From the NCBI GenBank assembly GCA_002309255.1, contig DBXI01000007.1, positions 918 through 33,472 on the forward strand: a stretch of DNA of 32,555 nt, in the 5' to 3' direction. The position numbers and the translations under genes are program-made. The stretch comes from Bacteroidales bacterium UBA1216 (lineage in GTDB: Bacteria; Bacteroidota; Bacteroidia; Bacteroidales; Paludibacteraceae). The first letter of the stretch is position 1. Each line of letters starts with the position of its first letter. Below, one piece after another: positions 23,838-31,025 of the stretch. The notes under the pieces were generated by a model. The model searched no databases. It was not told the DNA's origin and saw only the letters and a program-made list of their open reading frames with translations.

Positions 23838-25601
23838 TTAACGTTCTACCATTCGTCCGTCCACGCTGTAGCGCTCACCCTCCTTCAAGATATAAACCTG
23901 GCCGTTCTCCATCATCTTGCTGGGCTTTGCACTGCCTTCCACCGTCACGTCATCGACAGGCGTCTTCAGGGTGGAATAGATATCGAAGTTATCGCCTCTG
24001 TACTCTACTCCGTAGCCCTTAGGTATGGATGTGTCGCGTGCCGAACCCATGCGCAGGATGACACTTCCGTGGTGTCCTTCGATCGTTGCGGAGTAGGTGT
24101 TCGTTCCGGCTGTCTCGTCCGTCACCACCGACTCGGAGTGAATTCCTACCGCCTTACGGATAGCTATCAGATCGTTGATCTCCTTGCGGAACGTGTACCA
24201 GTGCGGCCAGAACACGCAAGGTACTCCTGGCATCATCAGCAGATAAGCATTCGCCTCGATGATCTGGCGCTTCTTGTTGCTCAAGTTGGTGTTGTAGCCC
24301 AGGAACTCGCCTCCCTGGTTGTCCGAGCGGTGGAAGGTGTCATGGTTGTCTATGAACGTCACGGCGTTCTTCGTCAGACCTACCGAGCGCAGACCTTTGT
24401 TCTTCAGGTTGGTGTAGTTGGCACCACCCTTCCAGTCATTGAACTTGTACTTCATCGGGAAGTCGAACGCCAGCGTGTTGTAGTTCGCTGCTTTCAGGTG
24501 CGACTGGATGGTAGCCAGATCGCTCCAGCACTCCGATACGGAGAAGAACGGATTGGACTCCACGTTGTACATCGACAGGTACTTGCCGTGATAGCCCAGT
24601 GTCATATCGTAGCGGAAGCCGTCGTACTGCATTTCACTGCGCATCCATTTGGTGTAAGCTTTGCACATGTCTTGCACGTAGCTGTTGGTGTGATCCAGGT
24701 CGCGGCAGCCGCCATCGTTCGTGCCGGTGTCAGCTGCGCCCTTCTCCAGGTTCTTGCTATCCGAACTGCTGTCCGTAAACGCCTCGTCGCCCGAGCAGAT
24801 GTGCTTCGACGAGATCGTGAACGAGCCGAACGAACCGAAGTTGTTCGTGTTGAATGCTTGAGCCCAGCCGCGGGAGCTGTTGAAGTGATTGATCACAATA
24901 TCAGCCAACACCATGCAGCCATTTTCGTGCAACTTGCCGATGACCTCCTGCAATTTGGCTTTCGTGCCCCAGTCGCTATCCAGCTTGGAGTAGCAGTTGC
25001 AGTAGTAGCCTACGCCACCACCCTGTCCGGCAGGCGGCATCCAAACCAGGTCGAAAGTCTTACCCATCTCGTCGGCCAGTCCGCTGTTCAGCAGGTCGAT
25101 GTACTTCAAGCGAGAGTAGGTATCCAGCTTCTGTGCCTCCCAGTAGAACGCCTGTAGCATCACGCCCTCATACTCCGAAGGAACGCCTACAATGCCTTGC
25201 TCACTCGGATCAACCTGCTTGCCGCCTATCGAGCCGTTCAGGAAGATCTTCGTGCCGTTGAAGCTCACGGTTATATCCTGCTGCTCATCCACGCTGAACA
25301 CGATGTTGCCGTCGCTGTTGGTGTCGGGGTAGAAATTCGAACCGTCCTGCGAGAAGCTGTCGTAGCCGAAATTCGTGCTCCATGAGCCATTGGTCACTTT
25401 GAACTGATAGCTGCCCAGAGGTACAGACTTGAAGGTCTTTGTCCACACACCACTCTGCTCCGTCATCACGCTGCCTGCTGGATCCCAACTCTTGCCGTCG
25501 CACCAGGGATTACCGGCTGAACCATTGCCGGCTACATAGTACGCTGCCATCATCTGCATCGTCAGCAGCACACATACAATAGATAAGAATAGTTTACGCA
25601 T
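23838..25601 (-). CDS. Secreted GH13 alpha-amylase with short C-terminal sorting-like tail
   Basis: A 587-aa exported enzyme expected to hydrolyse alpha-1,4-glucan bonds in starch or glycogen. The ATG at 25601 begins the signal peptide RKLFLSIVCVLLTMQMMAA; an ATG 30 nt upstream is less likely. Residues about 21-125 form a beta-rich, possibly starch-binding domain. The GH13 barrel carries region I DIVINH, region II GFRYDM (nucleophile Asp332), region III SECWSD (acid/base Glu357) and region IV FIDNHDT (Asp421). The C-terminal domain ends with KMMENGQVYILKEGERYSVD, matching the tails of the BspA-like proteins and the subtilase. No SusC/SusD pair is adjacent. Upstream on the same strand are a hydrolase gene and dut. 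Confidence 0.93.
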   Translation of the reverse strand: MRKLFLSIVCVLLTMQMMAAYYVAGNGSAGNPWCDGKSWDPAGSVMTEQSGVWTKTFKSVPLGSYQFKVTNGSWSTNFGYDSFSQDGSNFYPDTNSDGNIVFSVDEQQDITVSFNGTKIFLNGSIGGKQVDPSEQGIVGVPSEYEGVMLQAFYWEAQKLDTYSRLKYIDLLNSGLADEMGKTFDLVWMPPAGQGGGVGYYCNCYSKLDSDWGTKAKLQEVIGKLHENGCMVLADIVINHFNSSRGWAQAFNTNNFGSFGSFTISSKHICSGDEAFTDSSSDSKNLEKGAADTGTNDGGCRDLDHTNSYVQDMCKAYTKWMRSEMQYDGFRYDMTLGYHGKYLSMYNVESNPFFSVSECWSDLATIQSHLKAANYNTLAFDFPMKYKFNDWKGGANYTNLKNKGLRSVGLTKNAVTFIDNHDTFHRSDNQGGEFLGYNTNLSNKKRQIIEANAYLLMMPGVPCVFWPHWYTFRKEINDLIAIRKAVGIHSESVVTDETAGTNTYSATIEGHHGSVILRMGSARDTSIPKGYGVEYRGDNFDIYSTLKTPVDDVTVEGSAKPSKMMENGQVYILKEGERYSVDGRMVER

Positions 25602-25632
25602 AGTTGTTAGATTTATTTTGTTATTTATCATC

Positions 25633-25678
25633 TTTGCTCTTTTAGCGAAGTGGTCTTTGTTCTTTTAGCGAAGCGGCC
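25633..25678 (-). repeat. Modular element, two units, at the hydrolase end
   Basis: On the minus strand unit 1 (25678-25656) reads GGCCGCTTCGCT then AAAAGAACAAA, and unit 2 (25655-25633) reads GACCACTTCGCT then AAAAGAGCAAA. Unlike four other loci there is no TAG at the start, so the upstream hydrolase reads through unit 1 and stops at the TAA within unit 2. Confidence 0.8.
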
Positions 25679-26733
25679 TTTAACCTCTCCTTCACTTTCG
25701 GATAGAATATCTTGAACGATCGCATGTGATTGCCATAGTTGCCGAAGTCGTACGTTACGTTCGGCAGATCGCCCCAACAGCGGTGCAAATGCTCCGCGCA
25801 GCGGAAAGTAACGATCTTGTCCTTGTACGAGTGGAACACATACACCTCTGCCTTCGGCCGCCAATCGAGGCAAATCACCTCCTGCCCAACCGCGCATGCA
25901 TCCAACGGGTAGTGCACTAGGCTCGACCGCAAGAGCCCCTCATACAGCCGACGCGTCTCGGACTGCGTCTTATCCGCACCATAGGCGGTCAGCCATTTAT
26001 CTACACGGTGGTTGAGCATCTTGAAGTATAACTGCATCACTGTCATCTCTTTCCGAGCCACATACGCATCGTAGCGGTCGTTCATATACTCTGTCAGAAA
26101 CATCTCTCTCTTTAGATGGAGGTCGTAAGCCTCGCTTGTCCCAACCACGAGCATGGGTATCACCATCGGCAACCCTACCTTGTTCGTACTCACTGTTTCA
26201 TCATAGGTGGCTGCTACATCGTAGGGACCAGAGCCCGTAATGCATTGCTTGACATGCACCTTGTCGCTGTATTCTTCCTCCAGCAGCTTGAGCGTCCAAA
26301 GCGCCGACGCACCGCCTTGCGAGTACCCAACTATATTGATGCTATCTTTCGGCAAGCGAACGCCCATACTGTCCAGGATAGGCAGCGAAGCAAAGTACAT
26401 ATCTGCGCAGTTGCGCGCCGTCAGATCACCGCGTAGGTACGGATGAACGCGATCACGAGTCACCCCGTAACCTATATAATCCGGCATAATCAGAACAAAA
26501 TCATTCATAAGATACTTAGCCTCATCTGACCTGGAGGTCGATGGCGGCTCATCGTTCGACGCTATCGTATAGTGCGGAAGCAAGATGATGTCCTTCGGAT
26601 CATTGGGCACACTGATCTTACCAGATAGCACCACACTGTCGCCATGCTGATCAACCGACTTATACAGCAACACATGCTCACGCACCTGTGCCATCGCAAA
26701 TGACAAATGACAAATGACAAATGTCATAGCCAT
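25642..26733 (-). CDS. Secreted alpha/beta hydrolase (lipase/esterase-like)
   Basis: A 363-aa protein if started at ATG 26733; ATG 26727 and TTG 26742 are alternatives. The N-terminus MAMTFVICHLSFAMAQ is a short signal peptide, mostly encoded by a 7-nt repeat. The body is an alpha/beta hydrolase: the nucleophile elbow GYSQGGAS (Ser about 138), a likely acid Asp in SYKDKIV and a likely His in GNHMRSF, plus LIMPDYIGYG. Secreted lipase-like esterases are the closest family I can name; the substrate is unknown. The last 11 residues (AASLKEQRPLR) come from a modular repeat element and look like an accidental extension. It lies between dut and the amylase gene on the same strand. Confidence 0.75.
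   Translation of the reverse strand: MAMTFVICHLSFAMAQVREHVLLYKSVDQHGDSVVLSGKISVPNDPKDIILLPHYTIASNDEPPSTSRSDEAKYLMNDFVLIMPDYIGYGVTRDRVHPYLRGDLTARNCADMYFASLPILDSMGVRLPKDSINIVGYSQGGASALWTLKLLEEEYSDKVHVKQCITGSGPYDVAATYDETVSTNKVGLPMVIPMLVVGTSEAYDLHLKREMFLTEYMNDRYDAYVARKEMTVMQLYFKMLNHRVDKWLTAYGADKTQSETRRLYEGLLRSSLVHYPLDACAVGQEVICLDWRPKAEVYVFHSYKDKIVTFRCAEHLHRCWGDLPNVTYDFGNYGNHMRSFKIFYPKVKERLKAASLKEQRPLR
26697..26724. repeat. Heptanucleotide array in the hydrolase signal peptide
   Basis: CAAATGA three times and CAAATGT once, plus-strand register 26697-26724. On the coding (minus) strand it reads as repeated ATTTGTC and encodes TFVICHLSF. A change of one unit would shift the frame directly after the start codon. 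Confidence 0.8.
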
Positions 26734-26760
26734 CAGTCTCAACCATCTACTATGTAAAAT

Positions 26761-26809
26761 ATCAAATATCAATTGTCAAATATCAATTGTCAATTATCAA
26801 TTATCAATT
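26761..26809. repeat. Heptanucleotide array between dut and the hydrolase gene
   Basis: Seven units in exact register: ATCAAAT, ATCAATT, GTCAAAT, ATCAATT, GTCAATT, ATCAATT, ATCAATT. Its last base is part of the dut stop codon (26809-26811, minus strand). I see no separate promoter or terminator here. Confidence 0.88.
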
Positions 26810-27243
26810 TACTTCACTCCCGAGTGCCCGAATCCTCCGGCACCACGTTCTGTCTCGCTCAGTTCAGTCACCTCCACCACCTCCGGCTGTTCGTGCTTGG
26901 CTATCACCATCTGGCAGATGCGCTCGCCCGGCTCTATCGTCTGAGGCTCGCTGCTCAGGTTAATCAGTATAACGCCCACCTCGCCGCGATAATCGGCATC
27001 TATCGTACCCGGCGTGTTCAGCACGGTCAGTCCGCGCTTGAGAGCCAAACCGCTACGCGGACGGATCTGCGCCTCATAGCCTGCTGGCAACTCAATGAAC
27101 AAGCCCGTTGGAATCAGCCTCCGCTCCAGAGGCTGCAACGTAACAGACCCTGTTATATTGCAACGGATATCCATACCTGCCGCCTGCGCACTCTCGTAGC
27201 GAGGAAGCGGATTAGTGCTCTTGTTGATGATGCGTAATTCCAT
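26809..27243 (-). CDS. dut: dUTP diphosphatase
   Basis: A 144-aa trimeric cytoplasmic enzyme that cleaves dUTP to dUMP and pyrophosphate, keeping uracil out of DNA and feeding ThyA. All five family motifs are present in order: AAGMDI, RPRSGLA, GTIDADYRGEVGV, GERICQMV and the C-terminal RGAGGFGHSG. Length is normal. The start at 27243 (MELRIINK) is the only sensible one. The promoter lies at 27368-27337 on the minus strand, leaving a leader of about 90 nt with a hairpin. The gene may be cotranscribed with the hydrolase and amylase genes, since no terminator is visible after it. Confidence 0.96.
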   Translation of the reverse strand: MELRIINKSTNPLPRYESAQAAGMDIRCNITGSVTLQPLERRLIPTGLFIELPAGYEAQIRPRSGLALKRGLTVLNTPGTIDADYRGEVGVILINLSSEPQTIEPGERICQMVIAKHEQPEVVEVTELSETERGAGGFGHSGVK

Positions 27244-27258
27244 TGTTTCGTATATTTA

Positions 27259-27345
27259 GCATGCAAAGATACATTAGGTTGTCCCCGTTAAGCGGGGAAA
27301 ACCGCTACAGGGAAAGGGGCGTATCCTTTGCGCATGCAAAGATAC
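27259..27345. repeat. 14-bp direct repeat bracketing a hairpin-bearing insert in the dut leader
   Basis: GCATGCAAAGATAC occurs at 27259-27272 and 27332-27345. The 59 bp between hold a hairpin (TCCCCG and CGGGGA around TTAAG, near 27282-27298) and GTATCCTTTGC, which nearly mirrors the right repeat. Each copy contains a minus-strand TATCTTTG -7 box, but only the right one has a -33 partner. It may be a small insertion with target duplication. Confidence 0.6.
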
Positions 27346-27368
27346 AAAAAAAAAATGATATTTGCAAA
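27337..27368 (-). promoter_or_regulatory. Promoter of dut
   Basis: On the minus strand TTTG (27368-27365), N20 and TATCTTTG (27344-27337). The -33 element lies in the palindrome ATTTGCAAAT and the spacer has a ten-T run. The start is near 27330. It is divergent from the gcvT promoter. The 308 bases between dut and gcvT hold these two promoters, the dut-leader repeat and no gene. Confidence 0.8.
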
Positions 27369-27458
27369 TCTTACGCCATAAAAAGTGCAAAAATTTGCGT
27401 TTAGCGGGACTAATTTCATTTTTTTCACTATCTGACCCTACTTGAGCAATTATTTTCG

Positions 27459-27497
27459 TGAATTATTTGCATAATTCATTTTTTTTTTGTATCTTTG
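27459..27497 (+). promoter_or_regulatory. Hairpin plus promoter of gcvT
   Basis: An 8-bp stem (TGAATTAT/ATAATTCA, 27459-27478) and ten T (27479-27488) form a terminator-like structure. Superimposed is TTTG (27466-27469), N20 and TATCTTTG (27490-27497). The start is near 27504, about 48 nt before the ATG at 27552. Confidence 0.8.
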
Positions 27498-27551
27498 CAT
27501 TCTAAACGGATAATCCCTGCAATAGAAACAACTAAATACAATTTATACCAC

Positions 27552-28640
27552 ATGAAAACAACACCGTATACCGACGTGCATATAGCTCTCGGTGCCAAGA
27601 TGGCAGATTTTGCCGGATTTAATATGCCTATTCAGTATCCTACAGGTATCAATCAGGAACATATGATCGTTCGCGAGGGCGTGGGCGTGTTTGACGTGAG
27701 CCACATGGGCGAGTTCTGGGTGAAAGGCGACAAAGCCCTCGATTTCCTGCAGTACGTCACCTCCAACGATGTCAGCAAGCTCGAGGCTGGCAAAGCGCAA
27801 TACACCTGCATGCCTAACGGCCGAGGAGGCATCGTCGATGACCTGATCATCTACAAGTACTCCACCACCAAGTACCTCATGGTGGTCAATGCCGGCAATA
27901 TCGACAAGGACTGGGCGTGGATCAATAAGTTGAAAGTTGAAACGCTCAAACTGACCGATGATGATGTGAAACTCGAGAACGCTTCTGACCGCTATGCGCA
28001 GCTGGCTGTTCAGGGGCCCAAAGCCACCGAGATGCTCCAGCTACTCACCGATGCCGACCTGAGCTCTATCCCCTACTATGCGTTCCGCGAGTGGTCGTTT
28101 GCCGGAGTGCAGGGCGTACTACTCAGCAACACCGGTTACACCGGCGCAGGAGGATTTGAGCTGTACTTCCCAAAAGAGCATGCTATGCAGATCTGGGACG
28201 CGCTCTTCGAGGTGGGAAAACCTTTCGGTTTGGCACCTATCGGACTGGGCGCACGAGACTCGCTGCGTCTGGAGAAATGGTTCTGCCTCTACGGACATGA
28301 TATTGACGACACTACCTCGCCGCTCGAAGCCGGATTAGGATGGATCACCAAGCTCAACGCCAAGGACTTCATCGACAAGGACTTCCTCATGAAGCAGAAA
28401 GCCGAAGGAGTGAAACGAAAACTCGTCCACTTCGAGTGCCTGGAGAGAGCAATCCCACGTAACGGATATGACATATGCGACGCTGAAGGCAACAAGATAG
28501 GGCACGTCACATCAGGCATCATGCTGCCAAATAGAAAGGTGGGCATAGGCATGGGATACGTGATCACACCGCAAGCCGACAAAGGCAACACAATCTACAT
28601 CCGCATACGCGAAAAACTACAGCCGGCAGCGATCGTTTAG
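27552..28640 (+). CDS. gcvT: Glycine cleavage system T protein (aminomethyltransferase)
   Basis: A 362-aa cytoplasmic enzyme that releases ammonia from the aminomethyl-lipoyl H protein and makes 5,10-methylene-tetrahydrofolate, the cofactor used by ThyA. Family motifs: MADFAGFNMPIQYPTGI, GVFDVSHMGEF, the segment LQYVTSNDV, LSNTGYTGAGGFELY, LGARDSLRLEKWFCLYGHDI and the C-terminal GHVTSGIMLPN. The ATG at 27552 (MKTTPYTDVH) fits the family; upstream codons lie in the leader. The H and P protein genes are not adjacent. The TAG stop starts a modular repeat element. Confidence 0.95.
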   Translation: MKTTPYTDVHIALGAKMADFAGFNMPIQYPTGINQEHMIVREGVGVFDVSHMGEFWVKGDKALDFLQYVTSNDVSKLEAGKAQYTCMPNGRGGIVDDLIIYKYSTTKYLMVVNAGNIDKDWAWINKLKVETLKLTDDDVKLENASDRYAQLAVQGPKATEMLQLLTDADLSSIPYYAFREWSFAGVQGVLLSNTGYTGAGGFELYFPKEHAMQIWDALFEVGKPFGLAPIGLGARDSLRLEKWFCLYGHDIDDTTSPLEAGLGWITKLNAKDFIDKDFLMKQKAEGVKRKLVHFECLERAIPRNGYDICDAEGNKIGHVTSGIMLPNRKVGIGMGYVITPQADKGNTIYIRIREKLQPAAIV

Positions 28641-28685
28641 ACCGCTACGCTAAAAGAACAAAGACCGCTACGCTGAAAGAACAAA
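28638..28685 (+). repeat. Modular stop-codon element, two units, after gcvT
   Basis: TAG (28638-28640) begins it. Unit 1 (28640-28662) has core GC-TAC-GC and tail TAAAAGAACAAA. Unit 2 (28663-28685) has the same core and tail TGAAAGAACAAA. These two near-identical 23-nt units define the basic form of the element. Confidence 0.85.
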
Positions 28686-28729
28686 GAGTAAAAAGTAAAC
28701 TACATTGAGCGATTGAAAGTTTTTTTGCA

Positions 28730-28767
28730 GAATTATTTGCATAATTCAAATATTTTTTGTAACTTTG
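28730..28767 (+). promoter_or_regulatory. Hairpin plus promoter of the ppiD-like gene
   Basis: The stem GAATTAT/ATAATTC (28730-28736 with 28741-28747) is followed by six T. Superimposed are TTTG (28736-28739), N20 and TAACTTTG (28760-28767). The core GAATTATTTGCATAATTC is identical to that before gcvT. The start is near 28774; the leader is about 75 nt. Confidence 0.8.
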
Positions 28768-28848
28768 TGCGTTTTTTCGCGCGACCTGAAAATCGCGTGT
28801 GTTAATATGGCGTTTACAAGCGAAATAAATAACAACTAAATTAACAAT

Positions 28849-30864
28849 ATGGCAACATTACAACGCATTCGCAATCATGGCGTGTTCCTGCTGGTGATAG
28901 TAGGTCTGGCTATGCTTGCATTCATTTTGGGAGATGTCCTGAACTCCAGTAGCTCGTACTTCAACAAGAGCCGCGAGTACATCGGCGAGATCGAAGGACA
29001 GAAGATTCATTACACCGAGTATGAGAACGCTGTAGAGCAACTCACCGAGGTTTACAAGATCGAGTCCGGTCGCACGGATTTTGATGAGGATATGCATGCG
29101 CAGATCCGCAACCAGGTTTGGCAGATGTTGGTAGCCAAGTACACGCTGCAGAACCAGGGCGAGAAGATCGGTATGGATATCACATCCGACGAGCTCTATG
29201 AGCTCTGTGCAGGGGCCAACCCTCACCAGCTCATCACCTCACGCCGCATGTTTGCCGGGCAGAACGGACAATTCGACCGCAACTACCTGATCAACTTCCT
29301 CGCATCCATCGAGATCGATGCTGAGAACGCTGAGCAGCAGGCTAACATCAAGCAGGCGAAGAACTACTGGATGTACTGGGAGAACGCCGTACGCCTCACT
29401 GCTATGCAGGAGAAGTACGTTGACCTGATCAAGAACCTGATCACAGCCAACAACATCGATGCCAAGTACGCCGCACAGGCCAAGCAAACCAAGGTTAGCG
29501 TGGACTATGCTATCAAGCCCTACTACACTGTAGCCGACTCGCTGGTTAAGATCACCACCAACGATATCCGCAAGATCTACGACGAGCGCAAGCAGCTCTA
29601 CAAGCAGACGCCTAACCGAGACATCGCATACATAGCCTTCCCCATCGTTCCCAGCGAGGCTGATTACCAGCTCACCGAGAAAGCTATGCAGGATATCGAG
29701 GAAGAGTTCCGCACCACTGACGAGGTGGCACTGGTTGTTAACAGCAACTCCGACATCATGTACGACGGACGTAACTACTCCGAGAACAACATCCCTGAGG
29801 CGTACAAGGAGTTTGCTTTCGCCAAGGGAGCCAAAAAGAACGACTTCATGGCTCTCACATATGACGAGGCTACACGCACCTTCCGCATGGCTCGACTCAT
29901 CGACTGCGGATTCAGTGCCCCCGACTCTGTTCAGCTCAAGGGCATTGCTACCCGCGAGGGAGAGGAGGATCAGGACTTCGGGTGGTTCACCGAGGCTGAC
30001 CTGCAGAAGAACATCGCCGAGCCTGCATTTGCCGGTAAGGTGGGATCACGCTTCACCGTGGCCCTCGGCATGGAGGATCGAACCTTCGAGATCACTGGCC
30101 TCACCAAGGCTACTCCGAAAGCCAAAGTGGCTATCATCGAGCAGACCGTTACTCCTTCCAGCAAAACCTATGCGGCTATCTATAACCAGGCTAACCAGTT
30201 CGTTGTCAACAACCAGGACGAGGAGGCTTTCCGCGCTGCTGCACAGGAGGCACAACTCGAGGTAGAGTCTGCTACCAACTTGCAGAAGATGGGCAACAAG
30301 GTGGCTGACCTCAAATCCAGCCGCCAGATCGTCCGCTGGGCGTTCAACGCCAAGGAAGGTCAGGTTAGCGACGTCTTCGAGTGCGGAGACAAGTACATCG
30401 TTGCTGTGCTCACAGCTTGCCACGATGGCGAGTACCGCGACTTTGAGGACGTACAGAGCAGCCTGCGCTATGAGGCGCTCAACCGCAAGAAAGCCGAGTA
30501 CATCAACAAGCAGATCGCTGCTGCCAAGACCTTACAAGAGGTGGCTGAGAGTTTCGGCGGAGAGGTTCGGCATATCGACGAACTCACCGAGGACAGCTAC
30601 CGCTTCGGTTCGGAAGGGATGGAGCCCGCCGCTATCGGTACAGCTTTTGCTACCGCTGCAGGCGAACTGTCCAAACCCGTTCGAGGCAACCAGGGCGTGA
30701 TCGTGCTCGTTCCCGCTGACGTGCAGCGCACAGATGCCGAGATCGACTACAAGTCGGAGATCGCTGCACTCAACGCTCGCACGGCTTACTCACTGCCCTA
30801 CCAGCTCATCAACAACCTGGAGCAGAACGCCGACATCACCGACAACCGCGCTACCTTCCAATAA
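28849..30864 (+). CDS. ppiD: PpiD-like periplasmic chaperone with reduced parvulin domain
   Basis: A 671-aa protein anchored in the inner membrane by residues about 12-30 (VFLLVIVGLAMLAFILGDVL), with the rest periplasmic. The N-terminal SurA_N-like chaperone region follows (about 45-220: EIEGQKIHYTEYENAVEQL, then ITSDELYELCAGANP). A second helical region comes from about 235. The parvulin prolyl-isomerase part appears shortened: PDSVQLKGIATREGEEDQ runs straight into DFGWFTEADL, so the RHIL motif and most of the middle of the domain are missing. It probably assists folding of exported outer-membrane or secreted proteins without strong isomerase activity. It has its own promoter and is followed by a terminator/promoter composite. 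Confidence 0.85.
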   Translation: MATLQRIRNHGVFLLVIVGLAMLAFILGDVLNSSSSYFNKSREYIGEIEGQKIHYTEYENAVEQLTEVYKIESGRTDFDEDMHAQIRNQVWQMLVAKYTLQNQGEKIGMDITSDELYELCAGANPHQLITSRRMFAGQNGQFDRNYLINFLASIEIDAENAEQQANIKQAKNYWMYWENAVRLTAMQEKYVDLIKNLITANNIDAKYAAQAKQTKVSVDYAIKPYYTVADSLVKITTNDIRKIYDERKQLYKQTPNRDIAYIAFPIVPSEADYQLTEKAMQDIEEEFRTTDEVALVVNSNSDIMYDGRNYSENNIPEAYKEFAFAKGAKKNDFMALTYDEATRTFRMARLIDCGFSAPDSVQLKGIATREGEEDQDFGWFTEADLQKNIAEPAFAGKVGSRFTVALGMEDRTFEITGLTKATPKAKVAIIEQTVTPSSKTYAAIYNQANQFVVNNQDEEAFRAAAQEAQLEVESATNLQKMGNKVADLKSSRQIVRWAFNAKEGQVSDVFECGDKYIVAVLTACHDGEYRDFEDVQSSLRYEALNRKKAEYINKQIAAAKTLQEVAESFGGEVRHIDELTEDSYRFGSEGMEPAAIGTAFATAAGELSKPVRGNQGVIVLVPADVQRTDAEIDYKSEIAALNARTAYSLPYQLINNLEQNADITDNRATFQ

Positions 30865-30941
30865 ACTTTGGAACGCGCGTGTACAGCACGCACACGCTAA
30901 GCGCGCGTGAGCAAAATAAAAAAAGCACACGCCTAAATAAC

Positions 30942-30981
30942 AAAAAAATCCCGCAAAATTTGTAAATGTGGGATTTTTTTT
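30942..30981 (+). terminator. Intrinsic terminator overlapping the subtilase promoter
   Basis: A 14-bp stem (30942-30955 with 30967-30980, one G-U) has an 11-nt loop AAATTTGTAAA and ends in eight T. It is nearly identical to the hairpin at 8995-9035. Confidence 0.85.
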
Positions 30982-30990
30982 GTACCTTTG
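30959..30990 (+). promoter_or_regulatory. Promoter of the subtilase gene
   Basis: TTTG (30959-30962, in the terminator loop), N20 and TACCTTTG (30983-30990). The start is near 30997, giving a short leader of about 29 nt before the ATG at 31026. Confidence 0.78.
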
Positions 30991-31025
30991 TGCGATAATT
31001 GTGTACAGCTAATCATTTTGGCCTT

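Noticed and set aside
23823..25157. A 444-codon plus-strand frame opposite the amylase
   Set aside because: The minus strand carries all four GH13 motifs and a signal peptide. The plus frame has no motif and begins inside the terminator.
23838..26733. Starch-utilisation (sus) locus
   Set aside because: An amylase and a hydrolase are present, but there is no SusC/SusD pair or regulator next to them. The barrel protein at 16034 is distant and lacks a SusD partner.
27264..27271. A second dut promoter using the proximal TATCTTTG copy (minus strand)
   Set aside because: No TTTG lies 20 nt upstream; the corresponding bases are GCGG on the plus strand.
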